DNA from: JAGWGI01 sp050749785
GTDB taxonomy: Archaea > Micrarchaeota > Micrarchaeia > Micrarchaeales > CABMGC01
Reading direction: 5' to 3'
Length of the DNA: 44,202 nt
Assembly (NCBI GenBank): GCA_050749785.1
Contig: JBOGSA010000035.1
Coordinates: forward strand, 1 to 44,202
Shown here in pieces: positions 15,843 through 24,552 of this stretch. The translations under genes and the position numbers were made by a program. Below the pieces are notes generated by a model. That model was not told the DNA's origin. It searched no databases and worked only from the letters and a program-made list of their open reading frames with translations. Position 1 is the first letter of the stretch. The number at the start of each line of letters is the position of its first letter.

Positions 15843-16567
15843 ATGCTAAAGAAACCTTACATACTCAGAATATCATCGGAGAAAGGTGGAGTTGGGAAGA
15901 CCACAATAGCCGTGAACTTAGCGATGAGGTTGCACCAGAACGGTTACCAGACTCTTCTTGTGGATGGAGCGTAACCAATCCTTCGTTAACCCTACATCTA
16001 GGACTTGAATGGGCGCGCCAGGGATTTGAGAACTTCACAACAAAGAACAAGTCCCTAGACGATGTCACGATGTCCTATTCGACAACTGGACTAAGAGTCA
16101 TACCCGGAACCCTTACGAGAAAGGGCTTCACACTTACAGAGAGCATGTTCAAAAGGAATGTTGACCGGTATAGGAAGAGCCAGTATGACATAGTAGTGAT
16201 AGATACGCAACCCGGAGTTCTGCTTCCTGTCTGGTCGCCAAAGTATCTAGATGAGGTCCTAGCTATCACAACTCCTGACATGCCGAGCTTCACTAGCTGC
16301 ATGCACCTTACCCATTATCTTGAAAAGAGGAGGATAACCTATTCGGTTGTGATAAATAAGATAACTAACAAAAGATATGAGCTTAACCACCGCGAGATCG
16401 AGGACATATATCCCAAAAAGATAATAGGTAAATTGCCTCATGATGAGATAGTACCACTTAGCATTGAGCGCAGAATGCCTGCGGTGCTGCTAAACAAGAG
16501 AGCAAAGTTCTCAAGGCGCATGGAGACTGTGTATGAAAGCATGGCGGAAAACATTGATGCAAGATAG
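15843..16567 (+). pseudogene. ParA/MinD-family ATPase with a single-base frameshift
   Basis: The first 43 residues carry the deviant Walker A motif of MinD/ParA ATPases (SSEKGGVGKTTIAVNLA) and end in LLVDGA followed by TAA at 15972-15974. The protein continues in another frame as VTNPSLTLHLGLE and runs on for about 195 residues to 16567, with YDIVVIDTQPG (Walker B), VVINKITNKR and a normal C-terminus. Restoring one base, for example A after 15969, gives VDGDVTNPSL, which also restores the conserved Asp after VDG. No slippery heptamer is seen, so this is a deletion or sequencing error rather than obvious recoding. The 3' part alone (from ATG 16070) would lack the P-loop. Confidence 0.85.
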
Positions 16568-16587
16568 GAACAGATACGGTGGGGTAA

Positions 16588-17307
16588 ATGAAAAAACAGG
16601 ATATAATATTTCTTAATTCCGTCTTCTTCGTTCTGGGCTTCACCTTTGTCTTCTCAATTGTTGGAATACTGTTCCAAACAGTGCTCTCAAACGTCGCATT
16701 CTCCGCAATGAACCTTCTCAGAATCGTTGGCGGATCAATAATAATAGTATTCGGCATCATGCTACTACTATCGATAAAGTATGTCATCCCGTTCTTTTCG
16801 CAGGAGCACAAGATCCATGTAAGGAGGTTTCGCAACAGCTACATAACCTCATTCGTCTTCGGTCTTGCTTTCGCGATCGGCTGGACGCCGTGCGTGGGCG
16901 CCATACTCGGGGCGATATACACTCTTGCAGCAACATCGCCAGGAATAGGTTTCCTTTTGCTCATGGCATTCTCGCTTGGGATAGGCATACCATTCCTGAT
17001 AGTCGGCGCGTTCACATCAAAGCTTTCAGATTTCATGCGCAGCATAAAGGGATTCCTCAAGTACTTCAACATAATAAGCGGATTGTTCCTGATTGGAATA
17101 GGGCTGCTGGTCGTCACAGGATACATAGGGGTAATATCCGTGTTTTTGGTAGGTCCTCAGGGACCCATGTCGCTTAGCAACCAGCTTAACTTCGCGCTTG
17201 CGCTGCTAGCAGGCGTGCTAACCTTCCTTTCTCCATGCATCTTGCCTTTATTGCCCGCATATCTATCATATATGGCAGGAACCAGCGCAGAGGCGGTGAA
17301 AAGATGA
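16588..17307 (+). CDS. ccdA: CcdA-family thiol-disulfide membrane transporter, circularly permuted
   Basis: Six-helix membrane protein carrying electrons from cytoplasmic thioredoxin to extracytoplasmic thiols. The motifs are unmistakable but out of order. It starts with FFVLGFTFVFSIVG (normally helix 2), then the helix-4 motif FAIGWTPCVGAILGAI, and only at the C-terminus FLSPCILPLLPAYLSYMAG, which is normally helix 1. Order is thus 2-3-4-5-6-1. Both redox cysteines (SPC and TPC) are kept. The last residues (TSAEAVKR) would lead naturally into the first (MKKQD). An internal ATG at 17167 sits where a normal CcdA would start. Topology remains consistent: both new ends would be cytoplasmic. It overlaps the thioredoxin gene by ATGA. 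Confidence 0.88.
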   Translation: MKKQDIIFLNSVFFVLGFTFVFSIVGILFQTVLSNVAFSAMNLLRIVGGSIIIVFGIMLLLSIKYVIPFFSQEHKIHVRRFRNSYITSFVFGLAFAIGWTPCVGAILGAIYTLAATSPGIGFLLLMAFSLGIGIPFLIVGAFTSKLSDFMRSIKGFLKYFNIISGLFLIGIGLLVVTGYIGVISVFLVGPQGPMSLSNQLNFALALLAGVLTFLSPCILPLLPAYLSYMAGTSAEAVKR

Positions 17308-18356
17308 AGATAAATATCTACCTACTTGTATTCGGAATACTTGCACTGATCATAGTAGCCGCAGCGGCGTCAACATTTGTCTTCAACCAGAATCTTTCAT
17401 CGCGCAATGTCACTTTGCAAAACTATGGCCAGGCTCCCAACTTCCAGGGGATAACAGCATGGATTAACTCACCATCGATAAACATAACGCAGCTGCGAGG
17501 CAAGGTCGTCTTGGTGGATTTCTGGACGTATTCGTGCATAAACTGCATACGCACAATCCCATTCCTGAACGCACTGGATGCAAAATATGGCAGGGAGGGT
17601 CTTGTAATAGTAGGTGTTCATTCCCCAGAATTCCAGTTCGAGGCAAACTACACCAATGTACTCAACGCAGTGCAGAGGTTTGGGATAGAATATCCAGTCG
17701 CTTTGGACAGCAACCATTCAACCTGGGATGCATACCATAACCAGTACTGGCCAGCTGACTACATAATCGATGCAAATGGCACAATAAGATACGAGCAGTT
17801 CGGTGAAGGAGACACCAACACCACCCAGATAGTGATACAGCAACTGCTCAAAAGTGCGGGATACAATATCAATTCCAGTTTTGTGAACTTCACAGACAGC
17901 GCAAATTTCAGCCAGATAGGATCTCCTGAAACCTATTTCGGCTATTCAACCGCTAGGGCGCCCCTTGGCAACGCGCAGGGATTCGTCCCAGGCAATGTCG
18001 TAAACTACATTGGGCCAAACATATCACAGGCAAACACAGCCTACCTATCTGGGGAATGGTACAATGCACCTGACGGGATGGTGGCTGTCAACAATTCGAA
18101 GATATTCTTTGTGTACAAAGCAAAGAATGTCAATATAGTCGCATCCGGCAACTCATCTATAACAATAAGGCTCGATGAATCGAACCTTCAGCCCTCATAT
18201 CTTGGCGCAGATGATAAAATCGTGAATGGCAGCGCCACAGCAATAATAAACTCTTCACGACTCTACGACATTGTTTCGGCACCGTCCTATGGAATCCATA
18301 TATTGGAAATAGATGCCAAGCCAGGATTCAAGATCTACACCTTCACGTTAGGTTAA
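17304..18356 (+). CDS. Extracytoplasmic thioredoxin-like protein, DipZ C-terminal type
   Basis: A 350-residue secreted or anchored protein. Residues 1-25 form an N-terminal signal/anchor (INIYLLVFGILALIIVAAAA). The thioredoxin domain has VDFWTYSCINCIRTIPFL with a CxxC active site (CINC), the form seen in mycobacterial DipZ. A cis-Pro region follows at YWPADYIIDANG. The C-terminal third is a beta-rich domain (GPNISQANTAYLSGEW, KNVNIVASGN) like the carbohydrate-binding-like end of DipZ. The ATG at 17304 overlaps the ccdA stop and follows GGTGA; a longer frame from 17235 is not needed. CcdA plus this protein equals a DipZ split in two genes. Many NxS/T sites fit a glycosylated exterior protein. 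Confidence 0.88.
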   Translation: MKINIYLLVFGILALIIVAAAASTFVFNQNLSSRNVTLQNYGQAPNFQGITAWINSPSINITQLRGKVVLVDFWTYSCINCIRTIPFLNALDAKYGREGLVIVGVHSPEFQFEANYTNVLNAVQRFGIEYPVALDSNHSTWDAYHNQYWPADYIIDANGTIRYEQFGEGDTNTTQIVIQQLLKSAGYNINSSFVNFTDSANFSQIGSPETYFGYSTARAPLGNAQGFVPGNVVNYIGPNISQANTAYLSGEWYNAPDGMVAVNNSKIFFVYKAKNVNIVASGNSSITIRLDESNLQPSYLGADDKIVNGSATAIINSSRLYDIVSAPSYGIHILEIDAKPGFKIYTFTLG

Positions 18357-18395
18357 ATCTAAAAGGTTCTCTTTCCAATTAACAATGGTGGAAAA

Positions 18396-18827
18396 ATGAA
18401 GGATGCAATAAAGACAAAAAGGAGCGAAAATCCGCAGATAAAGTCGCAAGCATTGCCATTTCATCGTGACTTGAGAGATAAAACTCTGATAGATAAACAG
18501 GTAAAAGCAACTGTTCTTTTACAATTAGAATTTGGCTTCCAGGAAACAATGCTGAATTTCTTCATAAAGAATGCTACCTCTAAGGCGGTAAGCATCGGCG
18601 AGATTGAGGACATACTGCAGCCTGATTACAAGAAGAGCAAGTGCGTTGACCGGGAGATGGAGCGGCTGGTCCACAGCTTCATATTCCAACTGGTTGGACG
18701 CGGAATACTTCAGGAGACCAGCACATTTTACATGGGTAGAGGAGTTCTTGCCTACAAACTTAATGCAGACATAAAAATGGAGCTTGACGGAAAGGAGATC
18801 TTCAAAAACGGCATGAGAGTTGAGTGA
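18396..18827 (+). CDS. Hypothetical protein, possibly winged-helix
   Basis: A 143-residue soluble protein with no family I recognise. The middle (FGFQETMLNFFIKNATSK, SIGEIEDILQPDYKKSK) and the following helix plus GRGILQETSTFYMGRG, which resembles a beta wing, would fit a winged-helix fold; this is a guess from pattern only. The ATG at 18396 follows GGTGG. The next gene (Nudix) begins 4 nt after its stop, so it heads an operon with the Nudix and Ham1 genes. Confidence 0.65.
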   Translation: MKDAIKTKRSENPQIKSQALPFHRDLRDKTLIDKQVKATVLLQLEFGFQETMLNFFIKNATSKAVSIGEIEDILQPDYKKSKCVDREMERLVHSFIFQLVGRGILQETSTFYMGRGVLAYKLNADIKMELDGKEIFKNGMRVE

Positions 18828-18830
18828 ACG

Positions 18831-19307
18831 ATGGCAGTATTACTAAAGAATGGGATAGATTACAATATACTCCTAGCAGACTCGTTCAGGGATGGCAAGA
18901 CAAACGTGGCTGCCTGCGGGATAATAATGCGAGGAGATAAGGTGCTTCTCATCAAGAGAGTGAAGGGAGGTGAAAGAGGTAGCGAATGGGAGATTCCCGG
19001 AGGCAAAGTCGAAAAGGGCGAGAGTCTTAAAGAAGGAGTTATCAGAGAAGTGCGAGAGGAGACAAATCTTACGGTAACCGATATTACAAAGTATGTGGGA
19101 AAGGCCGATTATACTTTTCCAGGATCAAAAATAGAATTCAGATTATTCATGTTCACAGTGAATGTTGAAAACACGGCAGTGAGGCTAAGACCTGATGAAC
19201 ATGAAGAATACCTATGGGTGAGAATGAATGAGGCAAAGAAGTATCTCCATCCTGATGTGTTCACAGACCTATTCCTTTCATATATAGATTCCCTGAAAGT
19301 GTTCTAA
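18831..19307 (+). CDS. Nudix hydrolase
   Basis: A 158-residue pyrophosphohydrolase of nucleoside diphosphate derivatives. The Nudix box is complete: GGKVEKGESLKEGVIREV followed by REETNL, with all catalytic glutamates. It starts with a beta strand leading to AACGIIMRGDKVLLIKR. The exact substrate (8-oxo-dGTP, ADP-ribose, other) cannot be read from the sequence. Its stop overlaps the ATG of the Ham1 gene by one base (TAATG), and both enzymes degrade damaged or non-canonical nucleotides, so a house-cleaning operon is likely. Confidence 0.92.
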   Translation: MAVLLKNGIDYNILLADSFRDGKTNVAACGIIMRGDKVLLIKRVKGGERGSEWEIPGGKVEKGESLKEGVIREVREETNLTVTDITKYVGKADYTFPGSKIEFRLFMFTVNVENTAVRLRPDEHEEYLWVRMNEAKKYLHPDVFTDLFLSYIDSLKVF

Positions 19308-19846
19308 TGGACTTCATATTTGTTACATCAAACAAGAACAAGCTACGAGAAGTAGAAGAAATACTCGAAAGAAAGGTAAGGCACTCATCGCTTGAGATTC
19401 CAGAGATACAGTCCCTTGATGGCGTTGATGTGATAAAGGACAAGGCGGTTAAGGCGTATGAAATCCTAAAGGAACCAGTAGTTGTTGAGGATACAAGCCT
19501 GCACATAAAAGTGCTCAATGGTTTTCCCGGCGCCCTTGTCAAATGGGTGCTGCTAAACTGTGGAGTGGAGAGGATGTGCAAACTCGTGAGAAAGGGGGAA
19601 GACAGAAGCGCATATGCAGAAGTCCATATCTGCCTTTATGATGGGAAAAAGTTTCGCTTCTTTGCAGGAAGGACAAATGGAAGCATTGCGCAATCACCAA
19701 GAGGACAAACAGGCTTTGGTTGGGATGTGCTATTCATACCAGAAGGATATACGAAGACTTATTCGCAGATGGACTCCGAGCTGAAAAACAAGATATCGCA
19801 CAGGGGCAAGGCGTTTAGGAAATTCAAGAAGTTTCTGGAAGAGTGA
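19307..19846 (+). CDS. rdgB: Non-canonical purine NTP pyrophosphatase (Ham1/RdgB/ITPase)
   Basis: Hydrolyses ITP, dITP and XTP to monophosphates to keep them out of DNA and RNA. Family motifs are FVTSNKNKLREVEEIL at the N-terminus, VVEDTSLHIKVLNGFPG, GFGWDVLFIPEG and a terminal KISHRGKAFRKF. At 179 residues it is a normal archaeal length. It is the last gene of the 18396-19846 operon. Its final 23 nt overlap the 3' end of the convergent glycerate kinase gene. Confidence 0.93.
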   Translation: MDFIFVTSNKNKLREVEEILERKVRHSSLEIPEIQSLDGVDVIKDKAVKAYEILKEPVVVEDTSLHIKVLNGFPGALVKWVLLNCGVERMCKLVRKGEDRSAYAEVHICLYDGKKFRFFAGRTNGSIAQSPRGQTGFGWDVLFIPEGYTKTYSQMDSELKNKISHRGKAFRKFKKFLEE

Positions 19847-21245
19847 TATTGCCAACCACTGCTATGCCTATATCATTCACATTAGTTCCCGTCGTACCCG
19901 TTCTGAGCAAACAATTCAGATCCTTTAACGCATTATAAGAATCATTATTCTCTAAAGCCGCCTTTAGCTCAGCGACATTTGCATTTTTGAAAACTTTCCT
20001 ATCGACAATCGCGCCCGCAGCCTCCTTTATTCTATCCACCCCATCGGTGCTGAAAAATCCAATTGTCATATTCTGTGCCACTTTGCTCTTGCTATTGTTT
20101 AGTGCAATAAGTGCCGCTAAGGCTTGTTCTTGATTTCTGCCCCCAACACCGTTGCCAAGCACAGTAACTGTAGTCTCTCCGCCCCAGATATAAACATTCT
20201 GCCGGATCTCTCCAGACTTTTCAAACCTAGAATTATGGCCCATGATATTCCTGGCATATTCTATACCTACACGTCTCGCCTCTCCTGTAACCTCCGAGCC
20301 ATAGTTTTTCACCATATTGAGCTGGGGATACTTTTTCAGCATGTACTCTGCGGTTGCCTTGCACACGTATGCGTTGTCACCTAGCAGCACCGTCTTGATA
20401 CGACTAAATATTTTATGATCTGGTTTTGCGGTTTCAGTTATAATATTTTCCATGCCGTACTTCAATCGTTTTATGACACGCTCCGAGACTTTGTTGAGAA
20501 GATCATGTTTCTTCAATATGTTATGTGCATCAGCAAAAGTTGTTGGATCAGGAACAGTTGGGCCAGAGGCAATGGAGCTTAGATCATTGCCCACCACATC
20601 AGAGAATATGATTGATATTTGTGTTCCATCACCATATAGTGGCAACTGCCCTCCCTTTAACCTTGAAAGGTGCTTCCTCACACAGTTAATCTCATAGATT
20701 GTTGCGCCGCTTTTGAGTAGCAGATTTGTGGTCTGTGCTATATCTTCTATCTCAATATCTGTAGCAGGCACCTCAATCGAAGCCGAGCCGCCACCGGAGA
20801 TCGCAAAAATCACCAGTGTTTTTTCATCAGCTTCCTGAACGAGTCCAATCGCTTTTTTTCCTGCAATAACGCTTTTTTCTGTAGGAATTGGATGCGTTCC
20901 CTCACATACCTCGATGTTTCCAATCCTGTTCTTTGTTGTGATTCCTTGGGGCACAGCAATTACGCCCTTTGTAAGTTTGTCTCCAAGTATCTCTGTGAGT
21001 TTCTCTCCTATATCCGGCGCTGCCTTTCCTATTATCACAGTGAATATCTTATCGTAATTGCTGAGGTCAAAGCTATGTTCCTTTATTCTCAAGATGTTGT
21101 CTTTCCCGAGCTTTATTTGGTTCTCCATCATGCTTGAGGGCATAGCCTTCATAGTCGCGTATTCCAAGGCCTCCAGAATAACCTTCCCTCTATTGCCTAC
21201 GTCGTCATTTAGCAATTCCTCTTTGTTCTTGAACAAGCCCCCCAT
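19824..21245 (-). CDS. Glycerate 2-kinase, MOFRL family
   Basis: Phosphorylates D-glycerate, in archaea usually to 2-phosphoglycerate as in branched or non-phosphorylating Entner-Doudoroff routes. The N-terminal domain has VIIGKAAPDIGEKL, GTHPIPTEKSV, FAISGGGSAS (phosphate-binding loop) and LLKSGATIYEINCVRKHLS. The C-terminal MOFRL domain has WGGETTVTVLGNGVGGRNQ and a STDGVD motif. At 473 residues it is slightly longer than the usual 400-450. It overlaps rdgB tail to tail by 23 nt and is divergent from gatE. Confidence 0.9.
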   Translation of the reverse strand: MGGLFKNKEELLNDDVGNRGKVILEALEYATMKAMPSSMMENQIKLGKDNILRIKEHSFDLSNYDKIFTVIIGKAAPDIGEKLTEILGDKLTKGVIAVPQGITTKNRIGNIEVCEGTHPIPTEKSVIAGKKAIGLVQEADEKTLVIFAISGGGSASIEVPATDIEIEDIAQTTNLLLKSGATIYEINCVRKHLSRLKGGQLPLYGDGTQISIIFSDVVGNDLSSIASGPTVPDPTTFADAHNILKKHDLLNKVSERVIKRLKYGMENIITETAKPDHKIFSRIKTVLLGDNAYVCKATAEYMLKKYPQLNMVKNYGSEVTGEARRVGIEYARNIMGHNSRFEKSGEIRQNVYIWGGETTVTVLGNGVGGRNQEQALAALIALNNSKSKVAQNMTIGFFSTDGVDRIKEAAGAIVDRKVFKNANVAELKAALENNDSYNALKDLNCLLRTGTTGTNVNDIGIAVVGNITLPETS

Positions 21246-21271
21246 TATACCGGAGTTATTAGCCTTGTAGG

Positions 21272-21287
21272 ATATTTTATATATTTT
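21272..21287. promoter_or_regulatory. Shared AT-rich TATA region between glycerate kinase and gatE
   Basis: ATATTTTATATATTTT can act as a TATA box on either strand. It lies about 34 nt from the minus-strand ATG at 21245 and about 43 nt from the gatE ATG at 21322. The start-to-start distance of 77 nt is almost the same as in the ileS divergent pair. Confidence 0.5.
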
Positions 21288-21321
21288 GTATTGTTTTGTT
21301 TATCTAAAATTCGGTGGGCCC

Positions 21322-23154
21322 ATGCACGATGCTGATTATTACAAGAAGCTTGGATTTAAGTGCGGCCTTGAGATTCACCAGAGACTTGCGACAAAGCACA
21401 AGCTTTTCTGCGAATGCGACCCCAATCTGACCGAGGAAGAAGAAATAGGAAGAATAGAAAGAGTGCAGCGAGCTGTCGCAGGTGAACTCGGAAAGGTTGA
21501 CATCTCAACAAGCTTTGAGAGCGCCAAGAAAAGGACATTTGTCTACAATTCATTTCGGGATGCAACCTGCCTTGTGGATGTTGACGAGGAACCGCCGCAC
21601 GAACTAAACCAGGAGGCACTCGATACAGCGCTTCTTGTTGCCGCAACCTTCAACTCAAAGGTTCCTGATGAGATAGAAGTCATGAGGAAGGGGGTGGTTG
21701 ACGGAAGCGATCCAAGCGGATTCCAAAGGACGATGCAGGTTGGATATGGCGGCCATCTTGAACTTAATAAGAAACACATTCCAGTCCCATCAATCTTCCT
21801 GGAAGAGGAGTCAAGTGGAATCGTATCGCAAGATGAGAACAGTGTGGTTTACAACACCGATAGGCTAGGCATACCGCTTATCGAAATTGACACCGATCCT
21901 GTGCTTTCCACCCCGCAGGAAGTAAAGGAGGTTGCATTTAAGATCGGCATGCTGCTGCGGTTGACCGGAAAGGTCCAGCGTGGCATCGGTTCCATAAGGC
22001 AGGATGTCAACCTCTCGATCGCAAACGGCGTCAGGGTGGAGTTGAAGGGATTCCAGGAGCTGGACATAGTCGACGTGATAATAGAGAATGAGGTGGAGAG
22101 GCAGATCAATCTTCTCAAGCTAAGGGACGAGCTTCGCGAGAAGCACGCGGATATCGGCGAGGCTGTTGATGTTACAGATGTCTTTGCGCAGAGCACCTCA
22201 AAGATAATCAAGGAGAACCTCAAGGGCGATGGAGTGGTCTATGGCGTAAAGCTGAAGGGATTCTCAGGAATAATCGGGTTTGAGATAAATCCAAATAGGA
22301 GACTGGGCAGCGAGATAAGCGATTATGCTAAAGTGTCAGGGATAAAGGGGATAATTCACAGTGATGAGGAGATGGCAAAGTATGCGATATCTGACAAGGA
22401 GATAATGCAACTCGAGAGTGTTCTTGGCCTAAATGAGGGAGATGCATTCATGCTAGTCAGCGGGCAGAGGGATTCTGCAAAGATAGCGATTCAGCGCGCG
22501 ATAATGCGTGCGAAGCTCGCAACAAGCGAGATACCACTTGAAACAAGGGCAGTTGATTCAAAGAACCTAACAAGCAGGTTCATGAGGCCTCTGCCCGGCG
22601 GAGCAAGATTGTATCCCGAGACAGACTCTAAGCCCATAGGGGTGGACGCTAAGCGGTTAGCAGGGATGAAGAAACATGTTCCAGACATAGAGAAAGTCGG
22701 CAAGACTCTCAAGGGCGATATAGGAAATGCGCAGCTAGCAGAGCAGATGCAAAAGTCTCCGCTTTTGCAGCTCTACAATAACATAATTGAGAAATCAAAG
22801 GCAGACCCGAAACTTGTTGCAGCATTTTTGCTCGAGAAGATGAAGGACCTAAAGAGGAGCGGGCTTGAAGTGGATGCAATCCCAGAAGAGGTCCTTGTTT
22901 ACATCTTCGAGGGATACGCCAACGGCATACTTACAAAGAATGCACTCGAGGAGATAGCAAAGCAGCTTCCAAAGAACCTTGAGGACGTCGACAAGATAGT
23001 CAGCGGCAAGAAGCTAGAGAGGATATCAGGCAAAAAGCTCAAGAAACTTATTGAAGGATTCCATGAAAAGGATAAGGGCATGCTGATAAAAAAGATAATG
23101 TCGCAATACAGATTGAACGTGGACGGCGAGGAGCTCAACTTGCTCCTGAAATGA
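21322..23154 (+). CDS. gatE: Glu-tRNA(Gln) amidotransferase subunit E
   Basis: tRNA-binding kinase/amidotransferase subunit of the archaeal GatDE complex. The cradle domain starts with YYKKLGFKCGLEIHQRL and contains the GatB/E signature NTDRLGIPLIEIDTDP, with RGIGSIRQDVNLSI further on. An AspRS-like insertion (about residues 285-390) distinguishes GatE from GatB. The C-terminal YqeY-like helical tail follows. The ATG at 21322 is preceded by GGTGGG and matches other GatE starts; the frame upstream to 21286 is not needed. At 610 residues it is a normal length. The AIM24-family gene follows after 4 nt. Confidence 0.95.
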   Translation: MHDADYYKKLGFKCGLEIHQRLATKHKLFCECDPNLTEEEEIGRIERVQRAVAGELGKVDISTSFESAKKRTFVYNSFRDATCLVDVDEEPPHELNQEALDTALLVAATFNSKVPDEIEVMRKGVVDGSDPSGFQRTMQVGYGGHLELNKKHIPVPSIFLEEESSGIVSQDENSVVYNTDRLGIPLIEIDTDPVLSTPQEVKEVAFKIGMLLRLTGKVQRGIGSIRQDVNLSIANGVRVELKGFQELDIVDVIIENEVERQINLLKLRDELREKHADIGEAVDVTDVFAQSTSKIIKENLKGDGVVYGVKLKGFSGIIGFEINPNRRLGSEISDYAKVSGIKGIIHSDEEMAKYAISDKEIMQLESVLGLNEGDAFMLVSGQRDSAKIAIQRAIMRAKLATSEIPLETRAVDSKNLTSRFMRPLPGGARLYPETDSKPIGVDAKRLAGMKKHVPDIEKVGKTLKGDIGNAQLAEQMQKSPLLQLYNNIIEKSKADPKLVAAFLLEKMKDLKRSGLEVDAIPEEVLVYIFEGYANGILTKNALEEIAKQLPKNLEDVDKIVSGKKLERISGKKLKKLIEGFHEKDKGMLIKKIMSQYRLNVDGEELNLLLK

Positions 23155-23158
23155 TTAT

Positions 23159-23860
23159 ATGGATTACGAATTAGTCGGAAGTTCAATGCAGTCGCTTAAG
23201 ATTAGTCTTAAGCCCGGAGAGAGGATATATTCCGATTCAGGGAAGATACTGAGCAAGAGTGCAAGCATAGTTATGACACCAAGGATGGTCGGCGGGCTCA
23301 TGGGCGCAATCGAGAGGAAGATAGTTGGAGCGACCGGGATGCTAACAGAATTTAGGGCGGACAAGACAAATGGAGAGGTCTCGCTCTCTGGAATAATGCC
23401 TGGGAAGGTCAAGGCAATAGAACTAGGTTCAGGAGAGGCATTCGTTGCCGAACAGTATGCATTCCTCGCAGCAGAGGACACAGTTAACTTTTCAATACAA
23501 ACGATGAGCTTAGGTGCAATGTTTTTCGGCGGTGAAGGAATCATTCTGCAAAAGCTGGTCGGTCCAGGCACAATTTTCATACACATAGTGGGCGACATAA
23601 TTGAATACGATGTCGATGATGCACATCCTGTGGAGGTAGATCCAGGACACGTTGCAGGGTATTCATCCACACTTCAGTTCAAAGTCAGATTTGTAGACAA
23701 CATAAAGACCGCGATGTTCGGCGGCGTCGGATTGTTCCTTGCAAACTTCACAGGAAAGGGAAAACTCTATCTTCACAGTGTATCAAGATACAAACTATCG
23801 GCTGAGATATACCAGCAAGGCAAATTGCAGAATCCGAAGGACAAGCAGTATCAGCAATGA
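23159..23860 (+). CDS. AIM24 family protein (TIGR00266/DUF124)
   Basis: A 233-residue all-beta protein of the AIM24/TIGR00266 family. Recognisable elements are SLKPGERIYSDSGKIL, SLGAMFFGGEGIILQKLVG, PGTIFIHIVGDIIEY and MFGGVGLFLANFTGKGKLYL. Members form beta-prism-like trimers of unknown biochemical role, and a mitochondrial relative affects inner-membrane organisation. It is 4 nt downstream of gatE and probably co-transcribed. Confidence 0.85.
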   Translation: MDYELVGSSMQSLKISLKPGERIYSDSGKILSKSASIVMTPRMVGGLMGAIERKIVGATGMLTEFRADKTNGEVSLSGIMPGKVKAIELGSGEAFVAEQYAFLAAEDTVNFSIQTMSLGAMFFGGEGIILQKLVGPGTIFIHIVGDIIEYDVDDAHPVEVDPGHVAGYSSTLQFKVRFVDNIKTAMFGGVGLFLANFTGKGKLYLHSVSRYKLSAEIYQQGKLQNPKDKQYQQ

Positions 23861-23871
23861 TTATTTTGATT

Positions 23872-24552
23872 TCAAGATGCATCAAGGGTCGCACTGTAAT
23901 TTCTTAACTGTTTCCTAAGTTCTTTGTAATTAGGACACAGTCCTCCAACCACTTTCCAAAAATCCCCCGAATGATTTAGTTCACTAAGATGCGAGACTTC
24001 ATGGCTGACCACATAATCAACAATCTCTGGAGGCAGCATCGAGAGGTAAGCATTGAACTTTATCTCCCTGCTCGATGTGCAGTATCCCCACTTCCTCATT
24101 CTCCTGAATTTTATCTGCTTTGCCGCCTTTCCTGCGTCGAGCAGTTTTTGCTGTGCAATTGGAACCACTTCTTCGATTGTTTTCTTTTTCATAAAGTTCG
24201 CTATAGCACGCAAACCAGCTTCCCTGTTCTCCGATTCAACTATCATTGCGTTTTCAATCCTTGTTACCTTTGGTCTTCCTAACTTTTCTCTGAAATCCAT
24301 ACTGTAGTAATTGCCTCCATATAGAACGCTCCCATCCCTTATGAGTTCCCTTGAGTTTGCAATCTCTATTGCATGCTTTGATATCCAGCCCATGTGCTTT
24401 TGGATGAGCCCATCAACATTCACAAGTGAATATCTAGGTATTGAGATAATGAGCGTAGAGCTGTTGTGGAACTTTAGCGATATGCTTCTCCTCTTTCCCC
24501 TAACCACCGAGTAGCTTATCTCTCCGAATTCCGTTTTTATTTTCTTGTCCAT
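23872..24552 (-). CDS. DUF45/YgjP-type zinc metallopeptidase
   Basis: A 226-residue predicted zinc peptidase. The active site is VVSHEVSHLSELNHSGDFW, containing HExxH plus the third His five residues further on, exactly the DUF45/WLM pattern. The N-terminal part has the family feature RRSISLKFHNSSTLIISIP. The KWGYCTSSREIKFN stretch is also conserved in YgjP-like proteins. The ATG directly abuts the stop of aIF5B, so the two are co-transcribed. Substrate unknown. Confidence 0.87.
   Translation of the reverse strand: MDKKIKTEFGEISYSVVRGKRRSISLKFHNSSTLIISIPRYSLVNVDGLIQKHMGWISKHAIEIANSRELIRDGSVLYGGNYYSMDFREKLGRPKVTRIENAMIVESENREAGLRAIANFMKKKTIEEVVPIAQQKLLDAGKAAKQIKFRRMRKWGYCTSSREIKFNAYLSMLPPEIVDYVVSHEVSHLSELNHSGDFWKVVGGLCPNYKELRKQLRNYSATLDAS

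Noticed and set aside
16070..16567. Separate gene starting at ATG 16070
   Set aside because: It is the distal part of a ParA/MinD ATPase; the P-loop and about 30 further residues in the same frame lie upstream.
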